Notes under the pieces: generated by a model | Databases searched by the model: none | The model's input: only the letters and a program-made list of their open reading frames with translations | Told to the model about the DNA's origin: nothing | Position numbers and translations under genes: made by a program | Shown: in pieces, positions 1 through 7,935 of the stretch | How the letters are laid out: each line of letters starts with the position of its first letter | Numbering within the stretch: position 1 is the stretch's first letter | Assembly: GCA_945889085.1 (NCBI GenBank) | Contig: CAMDBM010000001.1 | Span: forward strand, 1 to 64,000 | Length of the DNA: 64,000 nt | Origin: WLJO01 sp945889085 | GTDB lineage: Bacteria; Actinomycetota; Acidimicrobiia; Acidimicrobiales; Ilumatobacteraceae | Reading direction: 5' to 3'

Positions 1-1209
1 CTTGAGGCCATCGAGCCCCACCTTGCCGGGATCGAGACGCTCAAGCATGTGATCGTCATCGGTAAGGGCACCGGGCAGTACCCGTCGTACGAGGACGTCG
101 TGGGTGCAGCGAGCCCGGACTACGTCGACCGCAACGTCGACGAGGACTCCACGGCCTGGCTGCTGTACACCAGCGGCACCACCGGCTTCCCCAAGGGCGC
201 GATGCTCACCCACCGCAACCTCATGGTGGCGGCGCTGAACTCGGTTATCGAGTACTCGTACGGCAACTTCGAGCGCAACCTCGTGGCCTTCCCGCTGTGC
301 CATGTGTCCGGCTATTCGGTCACCTGCACGTTCTTCCGGGGCGGGATGATCGTTCTCTGCCCGATGTTCGAGCCCGAGCTGTGGATGCAGCTCGTGGAGA
401 AGCACCGCATCACCACGACAGCAATGGCTCCAACCATGCTCAACTTCATCCTGCAGCACGCCAATCTGGAGAAGTACGACCTCTCGTCGCTGACCGGGAT
501 CGGCTACGGCGCTGCCGCGATGCCCGTCGAGGTACTGCGCACGGCGATCAAGAAGTTCGGCCCCATCGTGTTCTCCGGCTTCGGAATGACCGAGCTGGGC
601 GGCAATGTGCTCACCTTCCCGAAGTCCGATCACGAACGCGCCACCAAGGGCGAGGATCACCTCCTCCTGTCCTGCGGCAAGCCGATGGTGATGGCCGAGG
701 TGAAAGTTGTCGACGAGAACATGGTCGAGTGCCCGCCCGGTGTCGTCGGTGAGATCATCGTACGAGGTGAGCAGACGCTGCTCGGGTACTTCCGCAACGA
801 GGAGGGCACCAAGAAGTCGCACACCGACGGCTGGTTCCACTCGGGCGACATGGCCAAGCGGGATGAAGAAGGCTTCTTCTACATCGTCGACCGCATGAAG
901 GACATGATCCTCACCGGCGGCGAGAACGTGTACAGCCGCGAGGTCGAGGAAGTGATCTACACGCACCCCGCCGTCTCCGAGGCAGCAGTCATTGGCCTGC
1001 CCGACCCGACGTGGGGCGAGAACGTCTGTGCCGTCATCGTGCTCAAACCCGGCATGACCGCGACCGAGTCCGACATCATCATGGCCGTACGCGACCGTCT
1101 TGCCGGCTACAAGAAGCCCAAGCGCGTGTTCTTCATCGACGAGATGCCCAAGACCGTCAGCGGCAAGCTGATCAAGAAGGACCTCCGGGAGCGTTTCAAG
1201 GACGCCTAG
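1..1209 (+). CDS. Acyl-CoA ligase (ANL superfamily, FadD-like), 5' truncated
   Basis: An AMP-forming ligase that activates a carboxylic acid with ATP and transfers it to CoA. The frame is open to base 1, so the start lies outside the window; about 402 codons remain of an enzyme usually 500-550 residues long. The ATP-binding loop TSGTTGFPKG is at bases 169-198. The adenine-binding motif GFGMTE, the ribose-binding Asp in HSGD and the hinge region follow in order. The catalytic C-terminal Lys lies in TVSGKLIKK, about 13 residues before the end. The gene ends 16 bases before a convergent SDR gene. The P450 and enoyl-CoA hydratase nearby suggest lipid or sterol/aromatic acid degradation, but the substrate cannot be told from the sequence. 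Confidence 0.93.
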   Translation, partial: LEAIEPHLAGIETLKHVIVIGKGTGQYPSYEDVVGAASPDYVDRNVDEDSTAWLLYTSGTTGFPKGAMLTHRNLMVAALNSVIEYSYGNFERNLVAFPLCHVSGYSVTCTFFRGGMIVLCPMFEPELWMQLVEKHRITTTAMAPTMLNFILQHANLEKYDLSSLTGIGYGAAAMPVEVLRTAIKKFGPIVFSGFGMTELGGNVLTFPKSDHERATKGEDHLLLSCGKPMVMAEVKVVDENMVECPPGVVGEIIVRGEQTLLGYFRNEEGTKKSHTDGWFHSGDMAKRDEEGFFYIVDRMKDMILTGGENVYSREVEEVIYTHPAVSEAAVIGLPDPTWGENVCAVIVLKPGMTATESDIIMAVRDRLAGYKKPKRVFFIDEMPKTVSGKLIKKDLRERFKDA

Positions 1210-1225
1210 GGGCGTTGAGGCATTC

Positions 1226-2065
1226 CTAGCGGCCGTCCATCGGCCGGTGCTGGGTGAGATAGAAGGCCTGTTCGCGCCACGGGGTACCCGCCATGATCCC
1301 ACCGTCCACCAACTGTGCCGTTCCCGTAATCCACTCGGAATCCGAGGACGCGAAGAAGAGCGCGAGGGCCGCAACATCGTCGCCCTCACCGGCGCGGGCC
1401 AGCGGCTGCTTCGCCGCCGTGCGTTGACGGGACTTCTCAACACGCGCTTGGGTCTTTTCTTCCCCATCGGCAGCGAGGCGCACACCACCGGCGAGCGGCG
1501 TGGCGATGTATCCCGGACAGACCGCGTTGACGCGAATACCCCATTCAGCGAGTTCGAGCGCGGCGGTCTTGGTGAGCATCACCACACCGGCCTTGGCAAC
1601 CGAATACAGATGGTTTCCGACTCCGGCAGTGAAGGCACACATCGACGCCGTGGAGATGATCGACCCGGAGCGCTGTTGCTTCATGATCGGCGATGCGTGT
1701 TTGATGCCGAAGAACACGCTCTTCAGCAGAACGTCCATCGTGGTGTCGTACTCGTCACTCGAGGTCTCGTCGAGCGGCCCGCTCGCTCCCCCGAACCCTG
1801 CGTTGTTGAACAGCACGTCGAGCCTGCCCCAAGTGTCCACGGCGGTCCCGATTGCCGCAGCCACATCGTTCTCCAACGCCACATTGGTATGCCGGAACAC
1901 GGCATGCGGTCCGAGCTCTGCTGCCAGAGCCTCGCCGGGTGCATCCTGAATGTCGCAGATGACAACCTTGGCGCCCTCAGCGACAAATCGACGGACGGTG
2001 GCCGCTCCGATCCCCGATGCACCGCCGGTCACTACTGACACCATTCCGTCAAGCCGTCCGCTCAT
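1226..2065 (-). CDS. SDR family NAD(P)-dependent oxidoreductase
   Basis: A classical short-chain dehydrogenase of 279 residues that would oxidise or reduce an alcohol/ketone with NAD(P). The cofactor loop TGGASGIG is at residues 13-20, NNAG at 87-90, and the catalytic Ser near 139-141 with Tyr154 and Lys158 (YSVAK). The ATG at 2065 is preferred over the longer open frame because a purine-rich AAGGGGG ribosome site lies about 7 bases upstream. It is divergent from the P450 gene across a 230-base region and convergent with the acyl-CoA ligase. Asp38 after the second strand suggests NAD(H) preference. The substrate is unknown. Confidence 0.9.
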   Translation of the reverse strand: MSGRLDGMVSVVTGGASGIGAATVRRFVAEGAKVVICDIQDAPGEALAAELGPHAVFRHTNVALENDVAAAIGTAVDTWGRLDVLFNNAGFGGASGPLDETSSDEYDTTMDVLLKSVFFGIKHASPIMKQQRSGSIISTASMCAFTAGVGNHLYSVAKAGVVMLTKTAALELAEWGIRVNAVCPGYIATPLAGGVRLAADGEEKTQARVEKSRQRTAAKQPLARAGEGDDVAALALFFASSDSEWITGTAQLVDGGIMAGTPWREQAFYLTQHRPMDGR

Positions 2066-2220
2066 AACAATCCCCCTTGTCCCCACCGATGTTAGAGCGC
2101 ACGTCCGCAGCCAGCATCCTCGCTCGTGCGATGCCAATCCGGCAGGTGTTCGCGCGAGGACCTATCATTCCGCTATTCGAAAGGGACCACGATGCGAGTG
2201 AAGGCGCATACCGGGCGTGA

Positions 2221-2256
2221 CCCTCGGCGCCTGATGTGCCCACCCCGCGCCGAGGG
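2221..2256. promoter_or_regulatory. Perfect 10-bp inverted repeat upstream of the P450 gene
   Basis: CCCTCGGCGC at 2221-2230 and its exact complement GCGCCGAGGG at 2247-2256 are separated by 16 bases. The element sits 39 bases before the P450 start codon in the SDR/P450 divergent region. It could be a dimeric repressor operator or a hairpin in the mRNA leader. No T-run follows, so a terminator is unlikely. Confidence 0.45.
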
Positions 2257-2295
2257 GTGCTGTCCCGAACCAGCCCTCCGTCTGAAAGCGTGACC

Positions 2296-3495
2296 ATGAC
2301 ATCACCCGACCCGTTCGCTGATTACGACCTCTTCGATCCGGCGTTCATTGCAAACCCGTTCGCTGCGATGTCGGAGATCCGTGAATCGCAGTGTCCCGTA
2401 GCCCACAGCGACCGGTGGGGAGGTTCTTGGCTGCCCACCCGTTACGAGGACATCGTGGCGGTCGCGCAAGACCCCAGCCTCTTCAGTTCCCGCCAGATCT
2501 TCGTGGTGCCCCCGCCGCCCCGTGACGTGTCCGTCGGACCGTACGGCGCGCTGCGCACGCCTCCCATCACATCAGACCCACCTGCACACCACCAGCAGCG
2601 CCGCATCATCCTGCCGACATTCGCCCCGCACGCGATCGCAAAGTATGAACCGACGATCCGCGAGTTGTGCCACGCACTCATTGACGGTTTCGTCGACCGC
2701 GGCGAGGCAGACGCGGCGGAGGAGTACGCAAAGCAGATCCCGGTGCGCGTGATCGCCGGCGTGCTCGGGGTGCCGCTCGACATGGCCGACCAGTTCACCT
2801 CGTGGGTGCGCGGAGTCGTTGAGGTTGGGCTCGCCGACCCGAAGGTGCGGGTAGAGAACCAGACGAGGATCGGCGAGTTCTTCCGCGGTGAGATGCAGGA
2901 CCGTCGGGCAATGCCGCGGGAGGACGACTTCATCACCGAACTCGTACAGACGAGACTCGATGGCGAGCTCGTGAGTGATGACTTCGTGCTCGGCGTGTGC
3001 AACCTCATGTTGCTCGCCGGTGTTGACACAACCTGGTCGGCGATCGGCTCGTCGCTGTGGCACTTGGCGCAATTCCCCGCTCAGCGTACGCAACTGCGGG
3101 AGCAGCCCGACCTCTGGTCAACGGCGATAGAGGAGTTGCTTCGCGTCTACGCCCCGGTCACCATGGCGCGTATGGTTCAGCGCGACAGCGAGTTCCAAGG
3201 GTGCCCGATGCAGCGCGGTGACCGGGTAATCCTGTCCTTCCCGGCCGCGAACCGGGACCCGCGCCAGTTCAGCCAACCCGACCAGGTGCAACTCGACCGA
3301 GAAGACAACCGGCACATCGCATTCGGTGCAGGCATTCATCGTTGCGCAGGCAGCAATCTTGCCCGGCTTGAGTTGCGGGTGGCGTTGCAGACGTGGTTGG
3401 AACGAATCCCCGAGTTCCAACTCATTGAGCCGACCTCGATCGGGTGGCTCGGCCCGCAGGTTCGCGGGCCGCGGAACTGCCCAGTTCGTTTCTGA
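2296..3495 (+). CDS. Cytochrome P450
   Basis: A soluble bacterial P450 monooxygenase of 399 residues that inserts oxygen into a substrate using electrons from a ferredoxin. The I-helix oxygen-binding motif AGVDTT is at 241-246, the K-helix ExxR at Glu280-Arg283, and the haem-binding loop FGAGIHRCAG carries the Cys350 thiolate. Length and motifs are normal for the class I family. The ATG at 2296 gives a conventional N-terminus; an upstream GTG at 2236 would run through the inverted repeat and add a low-complexity extension. No ferredoxin gene is adjacent, so the redox partner lies elsewhere. The divergent SDR and nearby acyl-CoA ligase hint at a shared catabolic role; the substrate is not predictable. 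Confidence 0.93.
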   Translation: MTSPDPFADYDLFDPAFIANPFAAMSEIRESQCPVAHSDRWGGSWLPTRYEDIVAVAQDPSLFSSRQIFVVPPPPRDVSVGPYGALRTPPITSDPPAHHQQRRIILPTFAPHAIAKYEPTIRELCHALIDGFVDRGEADAAEEYAKQIPVRVIAGVLGVPLDMADQFTSWVRGVVEVGLADPKVRVENQTRIGEFFRGEMQDRRAMPREDDFITELVQTRLDGELVSDDFVLGVCNLMLLAGVDTTWSAIGSSLWHLAQFPAQRTQLREQPDLWSTAIEELLRVYAPVTMARMVQRDSEFQGCPMQRGDRVILSFPAANRDPRQFSQPDQVQLDREDNRHIAFGAGIHRCAGSNLARLELRVALQTWLERIPEFQLIEPTSIGWLGPQVRGPRNCPVRF

Positions 3496-3642
3496 GGCCG
3501 CCCCACGTGGGCTGTCACGTGCCCGCGGCACTGGACCTGCCGCGGTTCACCCGTAGCTCGAGCACCGTCATGCAGGACCGCCTGTAGCCGACACACCAGC
3601 CCGACACCGACCGAGCAGGGGTTCGCTACTCATCAGCTGACG

Positions 3643-3681
3643 AAAACGGTTCGAGGGACCCCTCGTCGGGATCCCTCGAAC
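3643..3681 (-). terminator. Rho-independent terminator downstream of tRNA-Cys
   Basis: GTTCGAGGGA (3649-3658) pairs perfectly with TCCCTCGAAC (3672-3681) around a 13-base loop. Read on the minus strand, the hairpin is followed by CGTTTTCG, a short T-tract. It lies 35 bases beyond the 3' end of the tRNA, as expected for its terminator. Confidence 0.6.
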
Positions 3682-3683
3682 AA

Positions 3684-3709
3684 CGAACAGCCTGTTCACA
3701 AGCTGTTCG
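3684..3709 (-). terminator. Second hairpin between tRNA-Cys and its terminator
   Basis: CGAACAG (3684-3690) pairs with CTGTTCG (3703-3709), a 7-bp stem with a 12-base loop, immediately upstream of the stronger hairpin on the minus strand. It may help 3' processing or termination of the tRNA transcript. It has no T-run of its own. Confidence 0.35.
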
Positions 3710-3716
3710 GTTGTAG

Positions 3717-3788
3717 AGGCGACGCTGGGAATCGAACCCAGGTACAGGGCTTTGCAGGCCCTTGCCTAAACCACTCGGCCACGTCGCC
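3717..3788 (-). tRNA. tRNA-Cys (anticodon GCA)
   Basis: Read on the minus strand, the 7-bp acceptor stem GGCGACG...CGTCGCC closes a 72-base cloverleaf. The anticodon loop contains TGCAAA with GCA as anticodon, and the T-loop reads GGTTCGATTCC. The discriminator base is U, which is the known identity element of tRNA-Cys. No CCA is encoded; the base after the discriminator starts CTACAA. Confidence 0.96.
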
Positions 3789-3836
3789 AACGGTGCTTAC
3801 GCACCGGACCGCAAGTTTACCGGGAGGCATCTCCAG

Positions 3837-4037
3837 TCACTCTGACCCGACGGGCGCCCGAAAGCGGCCCTGTCCGTCGACGAGGCGGGCACCATGCGGG
3901 ATGCCGACAGTTTCGGTTGGGTCGCCTGCTTGAATGCCCCGTTCGTCGAACACCACGCTGCCCGGCGATAAGCCGCGGAAACCCCGGTCGACGGTAACGA
4001 CGAATGCGTTCGTACTAGCCGTGGTCTGCACCCACAC
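3837..4037 (-). CDS. Possible small hypothetical protein (66 aa)
   Basis: An open frame of 66 codons beginning GTG at 4037, 13 bases after the stop of the sugar isomerase-like gene on the same strand. Its composition looks protein-like (it contains DERGIQAGDPTETVG), unlike the arginine/serine-rich shadow frames nearby. No Shine-Dalgarno sequence or TAnnnT box supports the start, and I recognise no domain. It could be a real translationally coupled gene or a degraded 3' fragment. The rest of 3789-4050 shows nothing else. Confidence 0.3.
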   Translation of the reverse strand: MWVQTTASTNAFVVTVDRGFRGLSPGSVVFDERGIQAGDPTETVGIPHGARLVDGQGRFRAPVGSE

Positions 4038-4050
4038 ACGTTGGGTTGGT

Positions 4051-4791
4051 TCAGGCGAGGTGGTGAACCCGGGACCACGCGAACGCCGCCCGATCCAAAG
4101 GATCGCGGAACGTGTCACGTACTCGCTGCGAACGCACCTCGAACGACAGCGGCACGTGGGGAACGGCCGACAGCAGCTCACCGATCGGAAGCTCGCCGTC
4201 GCCGGGCCACAGCCGGGCGTGGCGAGCCTCGTGGAGGAGTTCATCGCTCCCCTTCGGGGCTTGGCGCGGGGCATCACTTACCTGCAGGTACGGGAGCAGG
4301 GAGGGATCCAGCGAGTGCAGCACCTCGGGCGTCACCCCGGAACGTGCAAGGTGCAGATTGTCGACCAGTACTGCTCCATTGCTGCGCCCCGAATCACGGA
4401 CCACGCCGAGCGCATCGCCGAGCGTGCCGATCGGGAAGGCGGGCAGGAACTCGTAGACGACGGTCAGACGGGGGTCCGCCGCGGCGGCAAGATCGCACGC
4501 GCGCCCGAATCGTTCCACCACGAGTGCCTGGTCTGCCACCCGTGCGGTGAACAGGATGAAGCGTGCCCCCAGCACCGCAGCAGCGTCCACCAGGCGTTCG
4601 CTCACGTCCGGTTCGAGCCCCACGATGATCGGTTCCACATCGAGTACGGCGATGCCGCTGTCTGCCAGCCGTCGCAGAACCTCGCGTTCGTGGGCCGCGG
4701 TCCACACCTCGTGATCGAACCAGACCCCGCAGGCCGGCCACCCGGCGGCCGCGGCAGCCGTGACCGAGTCGGGTACCGGAAGGTCTGCCAT
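4051..4791 (-). CDS. Sugar phosphate isomerase/epimerase-like TIM-barrel protein
   Basis: A 246-residue protein resembling the xylose isomerase-like/AP endonuclease family 2 barrel. Features include the acidic metal-ligand strands LDVEPIIVG and VYEFLP, then the LVDNLHLARSG strand with a conserved Asp-Asn-x-His, and a late SFEVRS strand with Glu. This family isomerises or epimerises sugars and cyclitols using a divalent metal. The ATG at 4791 opens at MADLPVPDS; the upstream continuation of the frame belongs to the shadow of the protease gene. It lies 32 bases downstream of the M50 protease on the same strand, probably co-transcribed. The substrate is not predictable. Confidence 0.75.
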   Translation of the reverse strand: MADLPVPDSVTAAAAAGWPACGVWFDHEVWTAAHEREVLRRLADSGIAVLDVEPIIVGLEPDVSERLVDAAAVLGARFILFTARVADQALVVERFGRACDLAAAADPRLTVVYEFLPAFPIGTLGDALGVVRDSGRSNGAVLVDNLHLARSGVTPEVLHSLDPSLLPYLQVSDAPRQAPKGSDELLHEARHARLWPGDGELPIGELLSAVPHVPLSFEVRSQRVRDTFRDPLDRAAFAWSRVHHLA

Positions 4792-4823
4792 GACCCCTGC
4801 AGCGAGGGAGAGCAACCTCGTGC

Positions 4824-6251
4824 TCAAGGTCCGCCGCGCGCCTCGACGAGCAGGTGTTGGAAGTCCGTACGGCCATGGAGGTGCCCCAACGAGCGGTCGG
4901 TGGAAAGTCGGAGGTGATCCGGCTGATCCTGTACGGCTCGCCGCAGCCACATCATCGCGTCGTCGCCATTGCCCGTGCGGGCGAGACCCCCGGCCACGAG
5001 GTACAGCGTCTCCGCCTCGTGCGACACGTTGTACAGCAGGACCCCGAACGAGGCGATTTGGTCGGCCGAGCCGTAGGAGGCGAGCACACCGAGCAGCACG
5101 AGTGCACGCTCGTGATCGCCCACCTCGAGCGTCGGGGGCAGGAGGGGAACCAGTGTGGCGAGCTCGGGGCGCTCCTCGGGCGGCGGGAGCCACCAGCGTG
5201 GCCCGCCGACATCGGTTGCGTGGGCAACGAGCACCCGTGCCTCGGACTCGTGGCCCGCACGCATCTGCAGATGCGCCTGCAGCCACGGGGACGGTGCCCA
5301 GCCGGACGGGAAGGGCGCCAGCGTTCCCGGGAGCCAGCCCGTCCGCTCTGCCTGCACGACGGCGGGCGGGGCCGAGATCTCGACAACACTGCGGGGCACC
5401 GACGAGGGCTCCCGCACGTCCGCCCCTGGTGACGCTGGTGACGTTGGTGCCGCTCTCGACAGGCGCTGTAGCGCAAGGAAGCTGTTCAGGCCACAGAACA
5501 CGATCAGCAGGAGCGGGAAGTCGAGTACGTGCCCTGGGAAGTGACGGATCTGCTCCCAGACAGCGCTCGGGAGCGACCGATAGAGCGCCGAGTACGGGGC
5601 GAGGCGTGCGCCCACCACCTCTCGCTCGACGAAGGAATACGGCGCCTCGATGCCAGACGCCGTGAAGCCGAGCACGGCCACCACGCCGACCACGACGAGG
5701 GTCCCAATGAGCATCGCCCTGCGTCCACGGTGCTCTCCGAGCGCGCCCGTCAGGAACGAGTCCACCACGTGGCCCCCGTCGAGCGGCCAGAGCGGCAGCA
5801 GATTGAGGAGCCCGATGATGATGCCCGCCCAGACGGCTCCCTGCCACACGTCGAAGGCCACGGTCGTGGTGCCCGTGCGCAGGATCGCCAGTGCCTCGGG
5901 GCTGCCGCTCTCGGGAAGCACGAGGTACGTAACCACGAGCAGAGGGAGTGCGACAACGATCTGGGTGAGCGGACCCGCCAGACCGATGAGATTGCGCTGC
6001 CGGCGGGTCAAAGGGCGCGGGGCCGCATAGGTCGCCCAGCCGACCAGCAGGTTCAGCGTGATCGCGGAGCGCGCACCGAATCGCCGGGCCGTGAGTGCGT
6101 GACCGAGTTCGTGGATGAGCGTGAACACGCCCACGAGGACCGCTGCGAACAGGCCTGCCCGGTTGCCGCCGGCCCACGACCAGATCATCACGAGGCCGAT
6201 CACGAAAAAGAAGTCCATCTTGACGGGGATGCCGAGGACAGTGAAGCGCAT
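4824..6251 (-). CDS. Site-2 protease family (M50) membrane metalloprotease with C-terminal helical extension
   Basis: An intramembrane zinc protease of 475 residues. The HELGH zinc motif is at residues 47-51 in a transmembrane helix, and the second zinc-ligand motif LDGGH at 157-161 is in another. About six hydrophobic segments cover residues 8-285. The C-terminal 170 residues are soluble and rich in Ala/Leu/Glu helices with a TPR-like look, an unusual addition to the minimal M50 fold. The family cuts membrane-anchored anti-sigma factors or other membrane proteins; the target here is unknown. The ATG at 6251 starts at the first membrane segment. The gene diverges from the RNA methylase across only about 45 bases. 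Confidence 0.88.
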   Translation of the reverse strand: MRFTVLGIPVKMDFFFVIGLVMIWSWAGGNRAGLFAAVLVGVFTLIHELGHALTARRFGARSAITLNLLVGWATYAAPRPLTRRQRNLIGLAGPLTQIVVALPLLVVTYLVLPESGSPEALAILRTGTTTVAFDVWQGAVWAGIIIGLLNLLPLWPLDGGHVVDSFLTGALGEHRGRRAMLIGTLVVVGVVAVLGFTASGIEAPYSFVEREVVGARLAPYSALYRSLPSAVWEQIRHFPGHVLDFPLLLIVFCGLNSFLALQRLSRAAPTSPASPGADVREPSSVPRSVVEISAPPAVVQAERTGWLPGTLAPFPSGWAPSPWLQAHLQMRAGHESEARVLVAHATDVGGPRWWLPPPEERPELATLVPLLPPTLEVGDHERALVLLGVLASYGSADQIASFGVLLYNVSHEAETLYLVAGGLARTGNGDDAMMWLRRAVQDQPDHLRLSTDRSLGHLHGRTDFQHLLVEARGGP

Positions 6252-6296
6252 ACGAGAAGGACCATTCTTCCACGGCCACGCCGCAGAATGATTCAC

Positions 6297-7106
6297 ATGG
6301 CCTGGATTCCCGTCGAGCAACCGGACGATGCCCGTCTGAACGTGTACCTCGGCCTGCGCGACCACGCGCTCCGCCAGCAGCGTGAGTCCCCCGGTGGCGA
6401 CATCAGCGGGCTCTTCATTGCGGAGGGCGACATCGTGGTGGAGCGCGCGCTCCGTGCTGGCTACCGGATGCTGCACTGTCTCGTCGATGCCCAGCGTGAG
6501 CAACCGCTCCCGGAGGCGATCCCGACGGACCTCACCGTGTACGCGGCAGGGGTGAGGGTGATCGAACGGATCACCGGCATGGGCGTCCACCGCGGGATGC
6601 TCGCATGCTTCGAGCGCAAGCCGCTCCGCACTGTGGAGGACGTGATCGCCACGGCACGGCGTGTCGTCATTGCCGAGGGCGTGAACAACCCGACAAATGT
6701 CGGGGTCATCGTGCGCAGCGCCGCCGCACTGGGCGTTGATGCGCTCCTCCTCGACCCGCAGTGCGCGGACCCGCTGTACCGCCGCGCGTCGCGCGTGGCG
6801 ATGGGCGAGGTCTATCGCTTCCCCTATGCACGCACGGCGCCGCTGCCCGACGGGCTTGCCCCACTCCGGGACGCCGGCTTCCTGATCGTTGCGCTCACCC
6901 CCGCACCGGACGCCATCGACATAGCCGATGTTGCTCCCCACGACCGGATCGCGCTCGTGCTCGGTGCCGAGGGTCACGGCATCAAGGAGCCGACCATGGC
7001 CGCTGCAGACGTCCGCGCCCGAATCCCGATGCACAGCGATGTCGACTCGCTGAACGTGGGTTCCGCGGCCGCCGTGGCGTGCTACGCGCTCATGCAGATC
7101 CGGTGA
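6297..7106 (+). CDS. TrmH/SpoU-family RNA 2'-O-methyltransferase
   Basis: A SPOUT-class enzyme of 269 residues that transfers a methyl group from S-adenosylmethionine to a ribose 2'-OH in rRNA or tRNA. The three SpoU motifs are present: motif 1 around Asn130-Arg140 (NNPTNVGVIVR), motif 2 VLGAEGHG at 221-228 and motif 3 SLNVGSAAAV at 251-260, which form the knotted cofactor site. The N-terminal 110 residues form the substrate-binding domain. An in-frame ATG at 6288 is an alternative start; neither has a clear ribosome site. Its 3' end overlaps the convergent globin gene by 17 bases. The exact RNA target cannot be read from the sequence. Confidence 0.9.
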   Translation: MAWIPVEQPDDARLNVYLGLRDHALRQQRESPGGDISGLFIAEGDIVVERALRAGYRMLHCLVDAQREQPLPEAIPTDLTVYAAGVRVIERITGMGVHRGMLACFERKPLRTVEDVIATARRVVIAEGVNNPTNVGVIVRSAAALGVDALLLDPQCADPLYRRASRVAMGEVYRFPYARTAPLPDGLAPLRDAGFLIVALTPAPDAIDIADVAPHDRIALVLGAEGHGIKEPTMAAADVRARIPMHSDVDSLNVGSAAAVACYALMQIR

Positions 7107-7509
7107 AACGCATCGACTGGTCGTTGCGCAGGTGTTCCGCCGCCATGACGAAGTACTCCGTCAACTTGCGCCTCACGTCCGGGACCGGGTCCATCTCGTC
7201 GATTGCGATGCCCATCGCAGCGAGCCATCGGTCGCGCTGTTCCGGACCGATTGCATACGGGAAGTGGCGCATCTTGAGCGCTGGGTTCCCACGCTCCTCG
7301 GCGTAGGTCATCGGACCGCCCCAGTACTGGGCAAGGAAGGTGGCCAGGCGGTGCTTCGCAGGGCCGAGATCGGCTTGCGGGTACAGCAGCACGAGCACCG
7401 GGTCTGCCTGCACCTCTCGGTAAAAGATCTCCACCAAGCCCTCAAAAAACACAATGCCACCGGCAGCTTCGAAGAGTGTTAGCTCAACCTCTTCGCCGTC
7501 GGTGGCCAT
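7090..7509 (-). CDS. glbO: Group II truncated haemoglobin
   Basis: A 139-residue globin of the 2-over-2 (trHbO) type, which binds oxygen or NO and protects respiration or detoxifies reactive nitrogen/oxygen species. Tyr30 corresponds to B10, the YWGGP turn is at 62-66, the proximal histidine is His82 in MRHFP, and Trp95 matches the group II marker Trp at G8. Length is typical. The start ATG at 7509 follows a TAGGAT -10 box by 7 bases without a ribosome site, suggesting a leaderless mRNA. It overlaps the RNA methylase 3' end tail to tail. Confidence 0.92.
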   Translation of the reverse strand: MATDGEEVELTLFEAAGGIVFFEGLVEIFYREVQADPVLVLLYPQADLGPAKHRLATFLAQYWGGPMTYAEERGNPALKMRHFPYAIGPEQRDRWLAAMGIAIDEMDPVPDVRRKLTEYFVMAAEHLRNDQSMRFTGSA

Positions 7510-7516
7510 GTGTCAG

Positions 7517-7522
7517 ATCCTA
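7517..7522 (-). promoter_or_regulatory. Leaderless -10 box of the globin gene
   Basis: TAGGAT on the minus strand, separated from the ATG at 7509 by 7 bases. It matches the TAnnnT consensus of actinobacterial sigma-70 -10 elements. No -35 match or Shine-Dalgarno sequence is evident. Confidence 0.5.
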
Positions 7523-7556
7523 TGGAGCGGGGGGCGCCCCACAAGAACCGGCGATG

Positions 7557-7760
7557 TCAGATCCAGGTGGGGTCCGCCACGAAGAGGCGGTACTCCTGGA
7601 GCTCGTCGGCCTGCAGGACCACGGGGGTGGAGCCGTCGCACAGATCGAGGATTACTGCTTCGTCACTTGCCAGGAGAACGAGTGCGGAGGCCCATTCGCC
7701 ATCAATGCGAACCTCAAGAACGTTGCCCGTCTCAATTCTTTCACCCAACAGAGTGCTCAT
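7557..7760 (-). CDS. Conserved-looking small protein of unknown function (67 aa)
   Basis: A 67-codon gene with one of the best ribosome sites in the window, AAGGAGGGA about 8 bases before the ATG at 7760. The protein is acidic and predicted mostly beta (ERIETGNVLEVRIDGEWAS, then VILDLCDGS), with no signal peptide or membrane segment. I do not recognise the family. It lies between the globin and an enoyl-CoA hydratase on the same strand, 47 bases upstream of the globin. The strong ribosome site and protein-like composition make it a real gene; the function is open. Confidence 0.75.
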   Translation of the reverse strand: MSTLLGERIETGNVLEVRIDGEWASALVLLASDEAVILDLCDGSTPVVLQADELQEYRLFVADPTWI

Positions 7761-7935
7761 CTGAGTGTCCCTCCTTCAGAGGTTCAACCGGACGATCCGA
7801 TTGATTCGATCTGGAAGGTTTAACGGAAATGGGCCACGCTGTGTTCCCGATTTCACTGTCTCATCTGTCACAGCCTGGACAACGTGACGTTTATCCGGAC
7901 CGATCGTCAGCAGAGTTCCGGGACCTTGGTCCCGA

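Noticed and set aside
4792..6279. A 742-codon minus-strand frame in which the sugar isomerase appears fused to an upstream region
   Set aside because: The upstream part is an arginine-rich shadow of the M50 protease, which is in another frame with clear HELGH and LDGGH motifs.
7919..7934. CGGGACC/GGTCCCG hairpin beside the enoyl-CoA hydratase stop
   Set aside because: The loop would be only 2 bases and no T-run follows on the minus strand, so a terminator call is weak.
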